From UKL13-2 sp031414695 (GTDB taxonomy: Bacteria > Pseudomonadota > Gammaproteobacteria > Burkholderiales > Usitatibacteraceae), in contig JANNWG010000028.1 in assembly GCA_031414695.1 (NCBI GenBank), positions 37,559 through 101,558 of the forward strand: a DNA stretch of 64,000 nucleotides. Direction: 5' to 3'. Below, one piece after another: positions 15,442 to 24,608 of this stretch. Position 1 is the first letter of the stretch. Each line of letters begins with the position of its first letter. The translations under genes and the position numbers were made by a program. The notes beneath the pieces are model-generated. The model was not told where the DNA came from. It saw only the letters and a list, made by a program, of their open reading frames with translations, and made no database searches.

Positions 15442-17046
15442 ATGTTGAACCAGTTATCAGCGCTTGATGCGTTATTTTTGTATTTAGAAACGCCGGATAC
15501 GCCAATGCATGTTGGGAGCTTTACAGTACTCGAAAAGCCACGCGGGCATCGCGGCAGTTTTTACAAAAAAATTCGTGCGCACATCGCGAGTCGTATGCAT
15601 TTGGCGCCTCTTTTTTCGCGCAGACTCGCTTTTATGCCGTTTGATTTGGCGAATCCGATTTGGCTAGACGCCGAATCAATTGATCTTGATTGGCATATGC
15701 GCTCGCTAAAGCTGCCCGCACCTGGCTCGCGCGCGCAGCTTGAGGCGACTATCGCCAAGCTGCACGAGGGTATGATGGATCGTGATCGCCCGCTTTGGCA
15801 ATTCACGATTATTGAAGGCTTGGCGTCTGGGGAGATCGCGTTTTATGCCAAGATTCATCATGCTGCGCTTGATGGACAAGGCGGTGTAGCGTTAGCGCAG
15901 GCGATATTGGATGTAGAGCCAAATGCCGCCAGCAAGCCTGCGCGTGAGGCGAAGGATTCGATAGCGAAGCCATCATTAACGCCATCAACCGCAAAAATGA
16001 TTTCTGCTGCGCTGCGTACCAGCGTGGCACAGTACGCCAAAATCATCAAGTCAGTACCGAGTGCGCTAATGTCAGCGGGCTCGCTTGGTGTGGCCGCATT
16101 ATCATCATCGCAAGCCAAAAAATTAGGTGCGCCAACTGAGCAGCTTGCTGGTTTAGCTGATATGACAAATATCGCAAATATGGCCGTTGGACTAAGCAAA
16201 TTAAAAACCGCTGACTCACCTCTGCAAGCCGCAAAAAAGCTCCTACCAAAGGGCATTAAATTAGGTCCACGCACCCCGCTAAATGTCGCTGTCAGCGGTG
16301 CGCGCGCTTTCATCACGGCGCGCATACCGCTTGATGAAACCAAGGCGATTGCAAAACATTTTGAGGTGAAATTAAATGATGTGATCTTGGCGACCTGCGC
16401 GGGCGCGTTGCGGCGTTATTTTGCGTCCTCGCCCGCAACATTAAAAAAATCAATGGTCTCTGCGGTACCCGTGAGCTTACGCGCCGCAGGCGACGCAACG
16501 CAGAATAATCAAGTCTCGATGATGTTGATTGACTTGGCGACCAATATTGCTGACCCAGCCAAGCGCATCAAAGCAATTTACAACGCCAGCATGTCAGCTA
16601 AGAATACGGCGGGCATGATGAAAGGCGTCATGTCGAGTGCGACATCCGATTTGCCCACCTTAGGCATACCGTGGTTGATGAGCGTTATCACCCCGCTTTA
16701 TAAAACAGCAGTGGCGACTAATCGTATTCCAGTGGTGGCGAACGTGGTGGTCTCGAATGTGCCTGGCCCGCCGGTGCCGCTGTATTTGGCGGGTGCCAAA
16801 ATGTGTGAGTACTATCCGGTGTCAATTGTCACGCATGGTTTGGCGCTTAATTTCACCATACATAGTTATGCGGGTAGTCTAGATTACGGCCTGATAGCGG
16901 CTAAAAAAGAAGTGCCTAAGCTCGATAAAATGGTTAAGGCAATTCATGATGCGCATCGCGAGTTGATGTCGCTCGTTGTACCGAATCGAGCCGTAAAATC
17001 GCCCAAGGTAAAACCAGCTATCGAAAAAGTCGCCAAGAAAAAATAG
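15442..17046 (+). CDS. Wax ester synthase/diacylglycerol acyltransferase (WS/DGAT) family protein
   Basis: 534 residues. The active-site motif HHAALDG appears around residue 140, fitting HHxxxDG. Other family marks are LSALDALFLYLETPDTPMHVG at the N-terminus and NVVVSNVPGPPVPLYLAG towards the C-terminus. Such enzymes esterify fatty alcohols or diacylglycerol with acyl-CoA for storage lipid. GAGGAG at 15428-15433 sits eight bases before ATG 15442, which decides against ATG 15421. An alpha/beta hydrolase follows after 12 bp, suggesting a lipid-handling operon. Substrate preference is unknown. Confidence 0.9.
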   Translation: MLNQLSALDALFLYLETPDTPMHVGSFTVLEKPRGHRGSFYKKIRAHIASRMHLAPLFSRRLAFMPFDLANPIWLDAESIDLDWHMRSLKLPAPGSRAQLEATIAKLHEGMMDRDRPLWQFTIIEGLASGEIAFYAKIHHAALDGQGGVALAQAILDVEPNAASKPAREAKDSIAKPSLTPSTAKMISAALRTSVAQYAKIIKSVPSALMSAGSLGVAALSSSQAKKLGAPTEQLAGLADMTNIANMAVGLSKLKTADSPLQAAKKLLPKGIKLGPRTPLNVAVSGARAFITARIPLDETKAIAKHFEVKLNDVILATCAGALRRYFASSPATLKKSMVSAVPVSLRAAGDATQNNQVSMMLIDLATNIADPAKRIKAIYNASMSAKNTAGMMKGVMSSATSDLPTLGIPWLMSVITPLYKTAVATNRIPVVANVVVSNVPGPPVPLYLAGAKMCEYYPVSIVTHGLALNFTIHSYAGSLDYGLIAAKKEVPKLDKMVKAIHDAHRELMSLVVPNRAVKSPKVKPAIEKVAKKK

Positions 17047-17058
17047 GAGAGTATTAGA

Positions 17059-17925
17059 GTGGCAGCCAGAAAAAAATCAGCAAGCAGAGCAAACGCAAAC
17101 ACGAACCTAAACGTCACAATAGATGCATCATTAGATGAAGAAGTTTTGTCATTAGAAGACGACCTAAAAGCGCCAAATGCATTATTGATAGCACTTGAAA
17201 CGCGCGCGCCGTGGGAATTAGGTGTCACCCTAGCCGCATGGCCGCTCTTAAAAAATGCACCTGAAGGCGATGGTCATGCCGTTATCGTATTTCCAGGCTT
17301 AGGCGCGGGCGATCTCACTACCGCACCGTTGCGTAATTTTTTGTCTGGACTCGGCTATGACACTTATGGATGGGATATGGGTCGTAACCTAGGCCCACGT
17401 GAAGGCGTGCTGCAAAAAAGCGCAGAGCGAATCGGCGAAATCTATAAAGCTACTGGCCGCAAAGTGAGTCTAGTCGGTTGGAGCTTAGGCGGTATTTATG
17501 CGCGCGAATTTGCCAAACTACTGCCTGACATGGTGCGATCAGTCATCACTCTAGGCACACCGTTTGCGGGTGATCCAAAGGCGACAAATGCGTGGTGGCT
17601 TTACCAATTTGCTAACGGCAAAAAGCCGCATGACCCCGCACTTCTCGCGCGGCTAAAAAATGCCCCGCCGTTGCCCACCACTTCTATCTATTCGCGCACG
17701 GATGGCGTTGTGGCATGGCAACTATCGCATCAAGCGGAAACGGCAAGTGCAGAAAATATTGAAGTCATCGCCAGCCATGTCGGCATGGGTGTGAATCCTG
17801 TAGCGCTATATGCAGTTGCTGATCGACTCGCCCAAGTCGATGGCAATTGGAAAAAGTTTGAACGTAGCGGTTGGAAACAATATTTTTATCGCGATACAAC
17901 GCGTGAAGCTAATGGTTGGTTTTGA
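17059..17925 (+). CDS. Alpha/beta hydrolase, lipase-like
   Basis: 288 residues from a GTG start preceded by GGAGAG. The nucleophile elbow is GWSLGG, and HAVIVFPGLGAGD forms the oxyanion-hole region. A later Asp in RTDGVVAW and the His in ASHVGMG complete a plausible triad. The basic and Asn-rich N-terminus of about 40 residues has no fold assigned. Lying right behind the WS/DGAT gene, it may hydrolyse or remodel neutral lipids, which is inference from context. Confidence 0.85.
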   Translation: MAARKKSASRANANTNLNVTIDASLDEEVLSLEDDLKAPNALLIALETRAPWELGVTLAAWPLLKNAPEGDGHAVIVFPGLGAGDLTTAPLRNFLSGLGYDTYGWDMGRNLGPREGVLQKSAERIGEIYKATGRKVSLVGWSLGGIYAREFAKLLPDMVRSVITLGTPFAGDPKATNAWWLYQFANGKKPHDPALLARLKNAPPLPTTSIYSRTDGVVAWQLSHQAETASAENIEVIASHVGMGVNPVALYAVADRLAQVDGNWKKFERSGWKQYFYRDTTREANGWF

Positions 17926-17940
17926 TTTATATTTTTATGT

Positions 17941-18010
17941 AAAGTCGTTTATTGGCGTGCATTTACAGCCATTTTTGCTTCAAAGCAGCCGTGAATACTA
18001 GTGTTTTTAA
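17941..18010. repeat. Dispersed palindromic repeat, copy behind lipase-like gene
   Basis: Sequence of the form cgtttattggcgtgcatttacagcc...ttgcttcaaag matches the short imperfect palindrome family found behind several genes in this window. Arms are weak in this copy. Confidence 0.5.
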
Positions 18011-18030
18011 TTATCTAAAAGTTACCGTAC

Positions 18031-18957
18031 ATGCCTAATATCGACGCAAACGGACTCAGCCTGCACTATGAATCAATCGGACACGAGACAGATCCGCCTA
18101 TTGTATTGATCATGGGCTTAGCGGTGCAGATGATTTTGTGGCCTGATGCATTGTGCGAAATGTTGGCGGCTAAAGGTTTTCGCGTGATTCGTTTTGATAA
18201 TCGTGATGTGGGGTTATCGACGCATCTCAATCATTTGGGCAAACCCAATATCGCGCTTGAGTACATGAAATTTATGATGGGCGCCACATTAAAGGCGCCC
18301 TACAAAATAGACGATATGGCAGCAGACACAGCAGCACTAATCGGCGCATTAAAGCTTGAGCGTGTACACATAGTCGGTGCCAGCATGGGGGGCATGATTG
18401 CGCAAAATTTAGCGGCGTCATTGCCAATGCAAATTGCCAGTCTCACGTCTATTATGTCCACCACCGGACGTCGCAGCTTACCCAATGCATCATGGCGCGC
18501 GACAAAAGCACTACTCACACCAACAGCAAAGCGCGGAGACACTGCGGGTGCGATTAATCGCATGATGAAAGTCTTCAGCGCTATCGCCAGCCGCAGTCAT
18601 CCGCCATCTGCCGAGCACATTCGAGATATTTGCACACGACACGTGATGCGCGCAAATAACCCAGAAGGCGGCGCGCGCCAGCTATTTGCCATTGCTGCCA
18701 GCGGCGACAGGACCAACATCGTCAGACAAATAAAAGTACCAACCTTAGTTATCCACGGCGATGAAGATGAGCTGATTCCCTATGCTGCTGGCTTAGAAAC
18801 CGCACGCATGGTGCGTGAGGGCGGCGGTCAAGCTAACGCACTGATACTCGAAGGCATGGGACACGATATGCCGGAGATTTTTTGGCCGCGATTAGCGGAC
18901 GAGATTGCGGCGCATTGTTGGGCAGCGAGCGTTGATCAAAATGTTAAAAATGCTTGA
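18031..18957 (+). CDS. Alpha/beta hydrolase
   Basis: 308 residues. The nucleophile elbow GASMGGMIAQ, the HG-type region IVLIMGLAVQMILW, the acid in VIHGDEDELIP and the histidine in GMGHDMPE give a full triad. Relatives are broad-specificity esterases. It is a second hydrolase downstream of the WS/DGAT gene, separated from the first by a repeat, so co-transcription is less certain. Confidence 0.88.
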   Translation: MPNIDANGLSLHYESIGHETDPPIVLIMGLAVQMILWPDALCEMLAAKGFRVIRFDNRDVGLSTHLNHLGKPNIALEYMKFMMGATLKAPYKIDDMAADTAALIGALKLERVHIVGASMGGMIAQNLAASLPMQIASLTSIMSTTGRRSLPNASWRATKALLTPTAKRGDTAGAINRMMKVFSAIASRSHPPSAEHIRDICTRHVMRANNPEGGARQLFAIAASGDRTNIVRQIKVPTLVIHGDEDELIPYAAGLETARMVREGGGQANALILEGMGHDMPEIFWPRLADEIAAHCWAASVDQNVKNA

Positions 18958-19050
18958 TTAGCATTCAGACTCACTTCAGGTGGTTAGAACAAAATAGCGC
19001 TTCTCGATAGCGCCGATGATAAAATCGCACCTTAATATTTGTGATTAGTC

Positions 19051-22000
19051 ATGACACTTTCCCCATTCGTACACCTGCGGTTGCATTCTGAATTTTCTAT
19101 CACCGATAGCATTGTTCGGCTTGATGATGCCGTAGCGAAGGCGTCGGGCGATAAGATGCCTGCTTTGGCGCTGACTGATCTTGGCAATTTATTTGGGGCG
19201 GTGAAATTTTTTAAGTTAGCGCGCGGGCGCGGTGTGCAGCCGATTGTTGGTTGCGAGTGTGTAATTGAAAACACTAAAAACCGTGATCAATCCTCGCGCA
19301 TTTTGCTTCTATGTCGCAATGATGCGGGCTACTTAAACTTATGCCAGCTACTCACTCGCGCTTATCGAGAAAACATGTGGCGTGGGCGTGCAGAGTTTAA
19401 GCGTGAGTGGCTAAATCGTGATACTACCGATGGCTTAATCGCCTTATCTGGTGCGGCGTTTGGCGATATTGGTCAGGCCTTGATGCAATCTGACACTAAG
19501 CGCGCAATGACACTTGCACAAGCGTGGAGTGTGGATTTTCCTGACGCCTTTTACATCGAGCTTCAGCGTGCGGGACATGAGGGCGATGAAGCGTTAGTGG
19601 CGGCCTCTATTAATTTGGCGAGTGTGACTGATTTGCCAGTAGTGGCAACGCATCCTGTGCAATTTACCGAGCGTGATGACTTTAAGGCGCATGAGGCGCG
19701 GGTGTGCATTGCGCGCGGCGAAGTGTTGGGTGATAAACGTCGCAGCAATGATTTTAGTGAAGAGCAATATTTCAAAACGACTACGGAAATGGCCGCGCTG
19801 TTTGCTGACTTGCCGGAAGCAATTACAAATACGCTAGAGATTGCCAAGCGTTGTCATTTTGAATTTGTGCTGGGTAAATCACGACTGCCAAATTTTCCGA
19901 CGCCGAATGGGGAATCCATTGAAGCGTATTTGTTTGATAGCGCGTGTGCTGGTTTAGAAAAGCGTTTGTCTGTGCTGTATTTGGATGCGGCGAAGCGCGA
20001 CGAAGTGCGGCCTACCTATATGGCGCGGCTCGAGTTTGAAGTTAAAACAATTGTACACATGGGCTTTCCCGGCTACTTTTTGATCGTTGCGGATTTCATC
20101 AGTTGGGCTAAAAATAATGGCGTTCCCGTCGGCCCAGGGCGTGGTTCGGGAGCAGGCTCGTTGGTAGCGTATTCGCTGGGCATTACTGATCTTGATCCAC
20201 TCGAATATGATTTACTATTTGAGCGTTTTCTCAATCCTGAACGTGTCTCCATGCCCGACTTTGATATCGACTTTTGCCAAGAGGGTCGCGATCGTGTCAT
20301 TGATTATGTGAAGAACAAATACGGGCATGATTCGGTTTCGCAAATTGTCACGTTTGGTACCATGGCGGCAAAAGCGGTGATACGCGATGTCGGGCGTGTG
20401 CTCAGCATGGGCTACAACCAAGTTGATGGCATCGCCAAATTGATACCAAATCAGCTCGGCATCACGCTCACTGAGGCGATGAAGCTTGAAGCGCAATTTA
20501 ACGAACGCATTAAGGCGGAGGAAGAAGTTGCTGAGCTGATGGCGTTAGCACTTAAGCTCGAAGGCATTACGCGTAACGTCGGCATGCACGCAGGTGGCGT
20601 CTTGATTGCACCTGGGCCGCTGACAGACTTCACGCCGCTTTATGTCGCGGATGGCTCAACGTCATTTGTGAGTCAATACGATAAGGATGATGTGGAGGCA
20701 GTGGGCTTGGTGAAGTTTGACTTTTTGGGCTTAACCACGCTCACCGTGATTGAAGAGGCATTAACGCTTATTCGCGAGCAACCGGCACACAAAAATTTCT
20801 CGCTAGAGCATGTGGCGTTGGATGACAAGGCGTCATACGATATTTTTGCGCGCGGCTCGACGGTGGCGATATTTCAATTTGAAAGCGGCGGTATGCGCGA
20901 TTTAATTAAAAAAGCGCGCCCGACTTCAGTGGAAGACTTAACCGCGCTCAATGCGCTCTATCGCCCCGGCCCGATGGCGCTTATACCAGACTACATTAAG
21001 CGTAAAACGGGGGAGGAAAAAGTGACTTTCCTCGACCCACGCGTGGAGCCAGTATTGTCGCCGACTTGCGGCATCATGGTCTATCAAGAGCAGGTGATGC
21101 AAATCGCGCAGGTGATTGGTGGCTACTCGCTCGGCGGGGCAGATTTACTGCGCCGCGCGATGGGCAAAAAGAAGGCCGAAGAGATGGCCGAACATCGCAG
21201 TATTTTCAAAGAAGGTGCAGAGAAAAATGGTGTGAAAGCGAGTGTAGCCAATGAGTTATTTGACTTCATGGAAAAATTCGCGGGCTACGGGTTTAATAAA
21301 TCGCACTCAGCAGCGTATTCGCTGTTGGCGTATCACACTGCTTACTTAAAAGCGCATTTTCCGGCGGCATTTATGGCAGCCAACATGAGCTGCATTATGG
21401 ATTTCACCGATAAGGTGCAACTCATTGCTGATGATGTTCGCACGATTGGCTTAACGCTTTTGGCACCCGATATTAATGTCGGCTCGTATCGTTTTTATCC
21501 GGTGGATGATCTGACCATTCGCTATGGGTTAGGCGCAGTAAAAGGTACTGGCCGCGCCGCGATTGAGGCGATTGTTGCTGCAAGACTGGCGGGCGGGCAC
21601 TTCACAGATTTACTTGATTTTGTGAAACGTGTAGATCGGTCTCGTGTGAATCGTCGCGCAATGGAAGCACTCATTCGTGCAGGTGCTTTTGATCAAATTA
21701 CGCCAAACCGTGCGGCGCTAATTGCCACGTTGCCGCAAGCCGTTGAATTAGCCGATAAAGCAGAACGCGATGCGCAGCAGGTAAATTTATTTGGTGATAC
21801 CACACCTGAGTCTGGCGGCGTGTTGGCGCTAGTGGATGTGCCAATGTGGTCAGCGCGTGATCGGCTCAATAACGAAAAAATTTCGCTCGGATTTTATTTA
21901 TCCGGTCATCCATTCACGACGTATGCCCGCGAAATTCGCCAATTTGCAGGTACGTTACTGGCAGATTTGCAGCCAAAGAATGAATCAATTTTGATGGCCG

Positions 22001-22566
22001 GTATTTTGTATGAGCAGCGCGTTCGCAATGGCAAACGTGGCCGCATGTGTGTGATGACATTGGACGACGGCAGTGCGCGGGCTGACGTCGTGGCGTATAG
22101 CGAAATTTTTGATAAGCGTCGTCAATTGATACGCGACGATCAGCCGTTGATTGTGCGTGGTCGCGTCTCGCATGATGATTTTTCTGGCGGCAATCGGGTG
22201 ATTGCGGATGATGTTATTTCGCTGGACGAAGCGCGCAAATTTATTCGCACGATGACGCTCACCATTAGTGGTCCAGCTGATACTGCAAAGCTGCGCCGAC
22301 TCCTCACGCCGCACTTAGCCCCTAGTGAGCGCGATGCCGCAAGTATAAAAATTATTTATAACAACGGCGACGCCGAGACCACGCTTATGCTGCCCGATCA
22401 ATGGCGCATCCGCGTCAGTGAGCCGATTGTGGATGCGCTCAGTGAATGGCTGGGCGTGGATAACATCAACTTCATCTATGACGCCACCAACATGATGCCA
22501 GCCCCACCGCAGCGTGGCTGGCGTGACAATTTTCAGTCGCAGTTTTCAGGCGCAGGTGAATATTGA
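19051..22566 (+). CDS. dnaE: DNA polymerase III subunit alpha
   Basis: 1171 residues, the expected length for DnaE1. The N-terminal PHP domain begins FVHLRLHSEFS. The polymerase core has GPGRGSGAGSLVAYSLGITDLDPLEYDLLFERFLNPER with the catalytic MPDFDIDF, and the second catalytic segment follows. The tandem helix-hairpin-helix and OB-fold regions appear towards the C-terminus (DLLDFVKRVDRSRVNRRAMEALI, then ILYEQRVRNGKRGRM). It is the replicative polymerase of the holoenzyme. A long palindrome follows the stop. Confidence 0.98.
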   Translation: MTLSPFVHLRLHSEFSITDSIVRLDDAVAKASGDKMPALALTDLGNLFGAVKFFKLARGRGVQPIVGCECVIENTKNRDQSSRILLLCRNDAGYLNLCQLLTRAYRENMWRGRAEFKREWLNRDTTDGLIALSGAAFGDIGQALMQSDTKRAMTLAQAWSVDFPDAFYIELQRAGHEGDEALVAASINLASVTDLPVVATHPVQFTERDDFKAHEARVCIARGEVLGDKRRSNDFSEEQYFKTTTEMAALFADLPEAITNTLEIAKRCHFEFVLGKSRLPNFPTPNGESIEAYLFDSACAGLEKRLSVLYLDAAKRDEVRPTYMARLEFEVKTIVHMGFPGYFLIVADFISWAKNNGVPVGPGRGSGAGSLVAYSLGITDLDPLEYDLLFERFLNPERVSMPDFDIDFCQEGRDRVIDYVKNKYGHDSVSQIVTFGTMAAKAVIRDVGRVLSMGYNQVDGIAKLIPNQLGITLTEAMKLEAQFNERIKAEEEVAELMALALKLEGITRNVGMHAGGVLIAPGPLTDFTPLYVADGSTSFVSQYDKDDVEAVGLVKFDFLGLTTLTVIEEALTLIREQPAHKNFSLEHVALDDKASYDIFARGSTVAIFQFESGGMRDLIKKARPTSVEDLTALNALYRPGPMALIPDYIKRKTGEEKVTFLDPRVEPVLSPTCGIMVYQEQVMQIAQVIGGYSLGGADLLRRAMGKKKAEEMAEHRSIFKEGAEKNGVKASVANELFDFMEKFAGYGFNKSHSAAYSLLAYHTAYLKAHFPAAFMAANMSCIMDFTDKVQLIADDVRTIGLTLLAPDINVGSYRFYPVDDLTIRYGLGAVKGTGRAAIEAIVAARLAGGHFTDLLDFVKRVDRSRVNRRAMEALIRAGAFDQITPNRAALIATLPQAVELADKAERDAQQVNLFGDTTPESGGVLALVDVPMWSARDRLNNEKISLGFYLSGHPFTTYAREIRQFAGTLLADLQPKNESILMAGILYEQRVRNGKRGRMCVMTLDDGSARADVVAYSEIFDKRRQLIRDDQPLIVRGRVSHDDFSGGNRVIADDVISLDEARKFIRTMTLTISGPADTAKLRRLLTPHLAPSERDAASIKIIYNNGDAETTLMLPDQWRIRVSEPIVDALSEWLGVDNINFIYDATNMMPAPPQRGWRDNFQSQFSGAGEY

Positions 22567-22586
22567 GGGTCACTTCATTAAGCAGC

Positions 22587-22652
22587 AAACTCGCCTATTG
22601 GCGGGCTATTAAGAGCAATAGTGCTTCAAAATGTGCGTCAATAGGCGAGTTT
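22587..22652. repeat. Dispersed palindromic repeat behind dnaE
   Basis: Perfect 14-bp arms AAACTCGCCTATTG (22587-22600) and its complement at 22639-22652, with a 38-base centre that resembles the other copies (ggcgggctatt..gagcaata..tgcttcaaaatg). It is the clearest member of the family. It could also act as a transcription terminator for dnaE, since the arm is followed by TTTAATT. Confidence 0.7.
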
Positions 22653-22722
22653 TAATTATTATTGATATCGTTGTGTCACAGTCGCTACGTTAAAATAGTG
22701 ATTCTTTTAGGTTAGGATTTTC

Positions 22723-23586
22723 GTGTCAGATCGCCTCAACGTCATTCCCCAATATTTACTTCCCAAGCTGGCATTAACAGTCTTCGCCGGTATGGTTGCA
22801 GGGGCGAAATGGGGCAACTTAACCACGCGCATTATTACGTGGTTTGTGGCGCGCTACCGCGTGAACATGGCTGAGGCGGCTAACCCTAACATCACTAGTT
22901 ACGCCACTTTTAATGATTTTTTTACGCGACCACTCAAAGTCGGTGCGAGACCATTGGCGTCGGCGGATTACCTTTGTCCTGTTGACGGCGCGATTAGTCA
23001 ATTTGGCGCTATTGATCGAGATCAAATTTTTCAAGCGAAGGGACATCATTATTCGACAACGGCGTTAGTTGGCGGCGATGCCGCACTCGCCGCGCAATTT
23101 GTTGATGGTCAATTTGCCACGCTGTATTTAAGTCCTAAGGATTACCATCGCATTCATATGCCGTGTGACGGCGTATTGCGGCGCATGATTTATGTGCCGG
23201 GCGCGCTTTTTTCGGTGAACCCTACCACCGCACGCGGTGTGCCGGGTCTATTTGCACGTAATGAACGTGTGGTGTGCGTGTTTGAATCCAAGCACGGGCC
23301 GTTTGTATTAACACTCGTTGGCGCGACCATTGTGGGCTCGATGTCAACCGTGTGGCATGGACTTGTCAACCCACCGCGCTTGCCAAAGGTGACAGATTGG
23401 CATTACGACGACAATAAAGTTTCGCTTAAAAAAGGCGATGAAATGGGCAGATTTTTATTAGGCTCCACCGTGGTGATGCTATTTCCGAAGAACACAATTG
23501 CCTTCAATAATGCATGGCAGCCCGCTGGGGCGATTCGGATGGGCGAAACAATGGCCGCATCAGTGCAGCGTGAACCATTACAATAG
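22723..23586 (+). CDS. psd: Phosphatidylserine decarboxylase proenzyme
   Basis: 287 residues from a GTG start. It makes phosphatidylethanolamine from phosphatidylserine at the inner membrane. The self-cleavage motif LGST lies near residue 250 (FLLGSTVVMLFPKN); the serine becomes the pyruvoyl group of the alpha chain. PVDGAISQFG and DYHRIHMPCDG are also conserved, the latter with the histidine of the protease-like site. It is followed after 4 bp by pssA, which makes its substrate. Confidence 0.96.
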   Translation: MSDRLNVIPQYLLPKLALTVFAGMVAGAKWGNLTTRIITWFVARYRVNMAEAANPNITSYATFNDFFTRPLKVGARPLASADYLCPVDGAISQFGAIDRDQIFQAKGHHYSTTALVGGDAALAAQFVDGQFATLYLSPKDYHRIHMPCDGVLRRMIYVPGALFSVNPTTARGVPGLFARNERVVCVFESKHGPFVLTLVGATIVGSMSTVWHGLVNPPRLPKVTDWHYDDNKVSLKKGDEMGRFLLGSTVVMLFPKNTIAFNNAWQPAGAIRMGETMAASVQREPLQ

Positions 23587-23590
23587 CGTT

Positions 23591-24391
23591 ATGAATTCAC
23601 CTATCCCTCGCATTAAAAAAGGTTTGCTAGATCCCGAGCGTCGTCGCAAGGGCATCTATATCCTGCCTAATTTATTTACTTCCGCCGCATTATTTGCGGG
23701 CTTTTACGCGATTGTGCAGGGCATGGATGGTAAGTTTGAAAACGCCTGCATCGCGATTTTTGTTGCGATGGTGCTTGATGGTCTTGATGGTCGCGTTGCC
23801 CGCATGACGCGCACCACCAGTGAATTTGGCGCGCAGTTGGATTCACTCTCTGACATGGTCTCATTCGGCGCGGCACCAGCACTCATCATGTATGCATGGG
23901 CATTACAGCCGCTCGGTAAGTGGGGCTGGATGGCGGCATTTATTTATTGCGTGTGTGCGGCGCTTCGACTCGCGCGCTTTAATACCAATGTGGGCACTGT
24001 TGATAAAAGTTATTTTCAGGGGCTACCTAGCCCGGCCGCTGCGTGCTTGATGGCAGGTTTGATTTGGGTGCTCAATGAATACCAAATCAAAGGTCACGAC
24101 ATTGGCTGGTATGCGTGGGCGATGTCAGTGTTTGCAGGTGTTACGATGATTTCCACTGTGCCGTATTACAGCGGCAAAGCGATTAACTTACGCCGCAGCG
24201 TGCCATTTTGGGTCATACCGGCAATCGTGGTGGGCTATTTGTTGATTTCTATTCAGCCTTCCCATGTGCTGTTTGGTTTATTTGTTTGCTATGCGTTATC
24301 GGGCTATGTGATTTGGATAATGCGACTACAGCGCGAACGTAAAGAAAGCGCAAAAGAAAGCACAAAAAATGTGCTGCCACCACCGCAATAG
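23591..24391 (+). CDS. pssA: CDP-diacylglycerol-serine O-phosphatidyltransferase
   Basis: 266 residues with several membrane helices. The CDP-alcohol phosphotransferase motif is complete: DGLDGRVARMTRTTSEFGAQ and LDSLSD. It makes phosphatidylserine, the substrate of the psd product encoded just upstream. The start at 23591 is chosen because the longer frame from 23498 lies inside psd. The psd-pssA-leuA order is familiar from Burkholderiales. Confidence 0.95.
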   Translation: MNSPIPRIKKGLLDPERRRKGIYILPNLFTSAALFAGFYAIVQGMDGKFENACIAIFVAMVLDGLDGRVARMTRTTSEFGAQLDSLSDMVSFGAAPALIMYAWALQPLGKWGWMAAFIYCVCAALRLARFNTNVGTVDKSYFQGLPSPAAACLMAGLIWVLNEYQIKGHDIGWYAWAMSVFAGVTMISTVPYYSGKAINLRRSVPFWVIPAIVVGYLLISIQPSHVLFGLFVCYALSGYVIWIMRLQRERKESAKESTKNVLPPPQ

Positions 24392-24427
24392 ATTGCAAGA
24401 AGACATCACACGCGCTATATTTAAGTC

Positions 24428-24520
24428 ATGTTCAACGCAGCCGCAAATTTGAATTTATCAATTTCGCTCTCAGCCATTCTGCTTGGCTCGCTGCTGCTTG
24501 CGCTCCCCGCGCATACTTAA
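24428..24520 (+). CDS. Candidate leucine-rich leader peptide of leuA
   Basis: 30-codon frame starting MFNAAANLNLSIS and continuing AILLGSLLLALPAHT; nine of its residues are leucine, most in a cluster. It ends 88 bp before leuA. An inverted repeat (CACTTC/GAAGTG, 24549-24566) lies between, without a T-run, so a classical attenuator terminator is not shown. No strong ribosome site is visible. It could instead be a small hydrophobic protein or chance. Confidence 0.35.
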   Translation: MFNAAANLNLSISLSAILLGSLLLALPAHT

Positions 24521-24608
24521 CTATCCCCTTCTCGTTATGTGCCCGATCCACTTCAAAGTTGAAGTGAGATAAACATTGTCTGATTACGTTTGAATTTGGA
24601 GTATTTTT

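Noticed and set aside
23498..23590. Upstream extension of pssA
   Set aside because: Lies inside psd in another frame; the ATG at 23591 gives the expected N-terminus.
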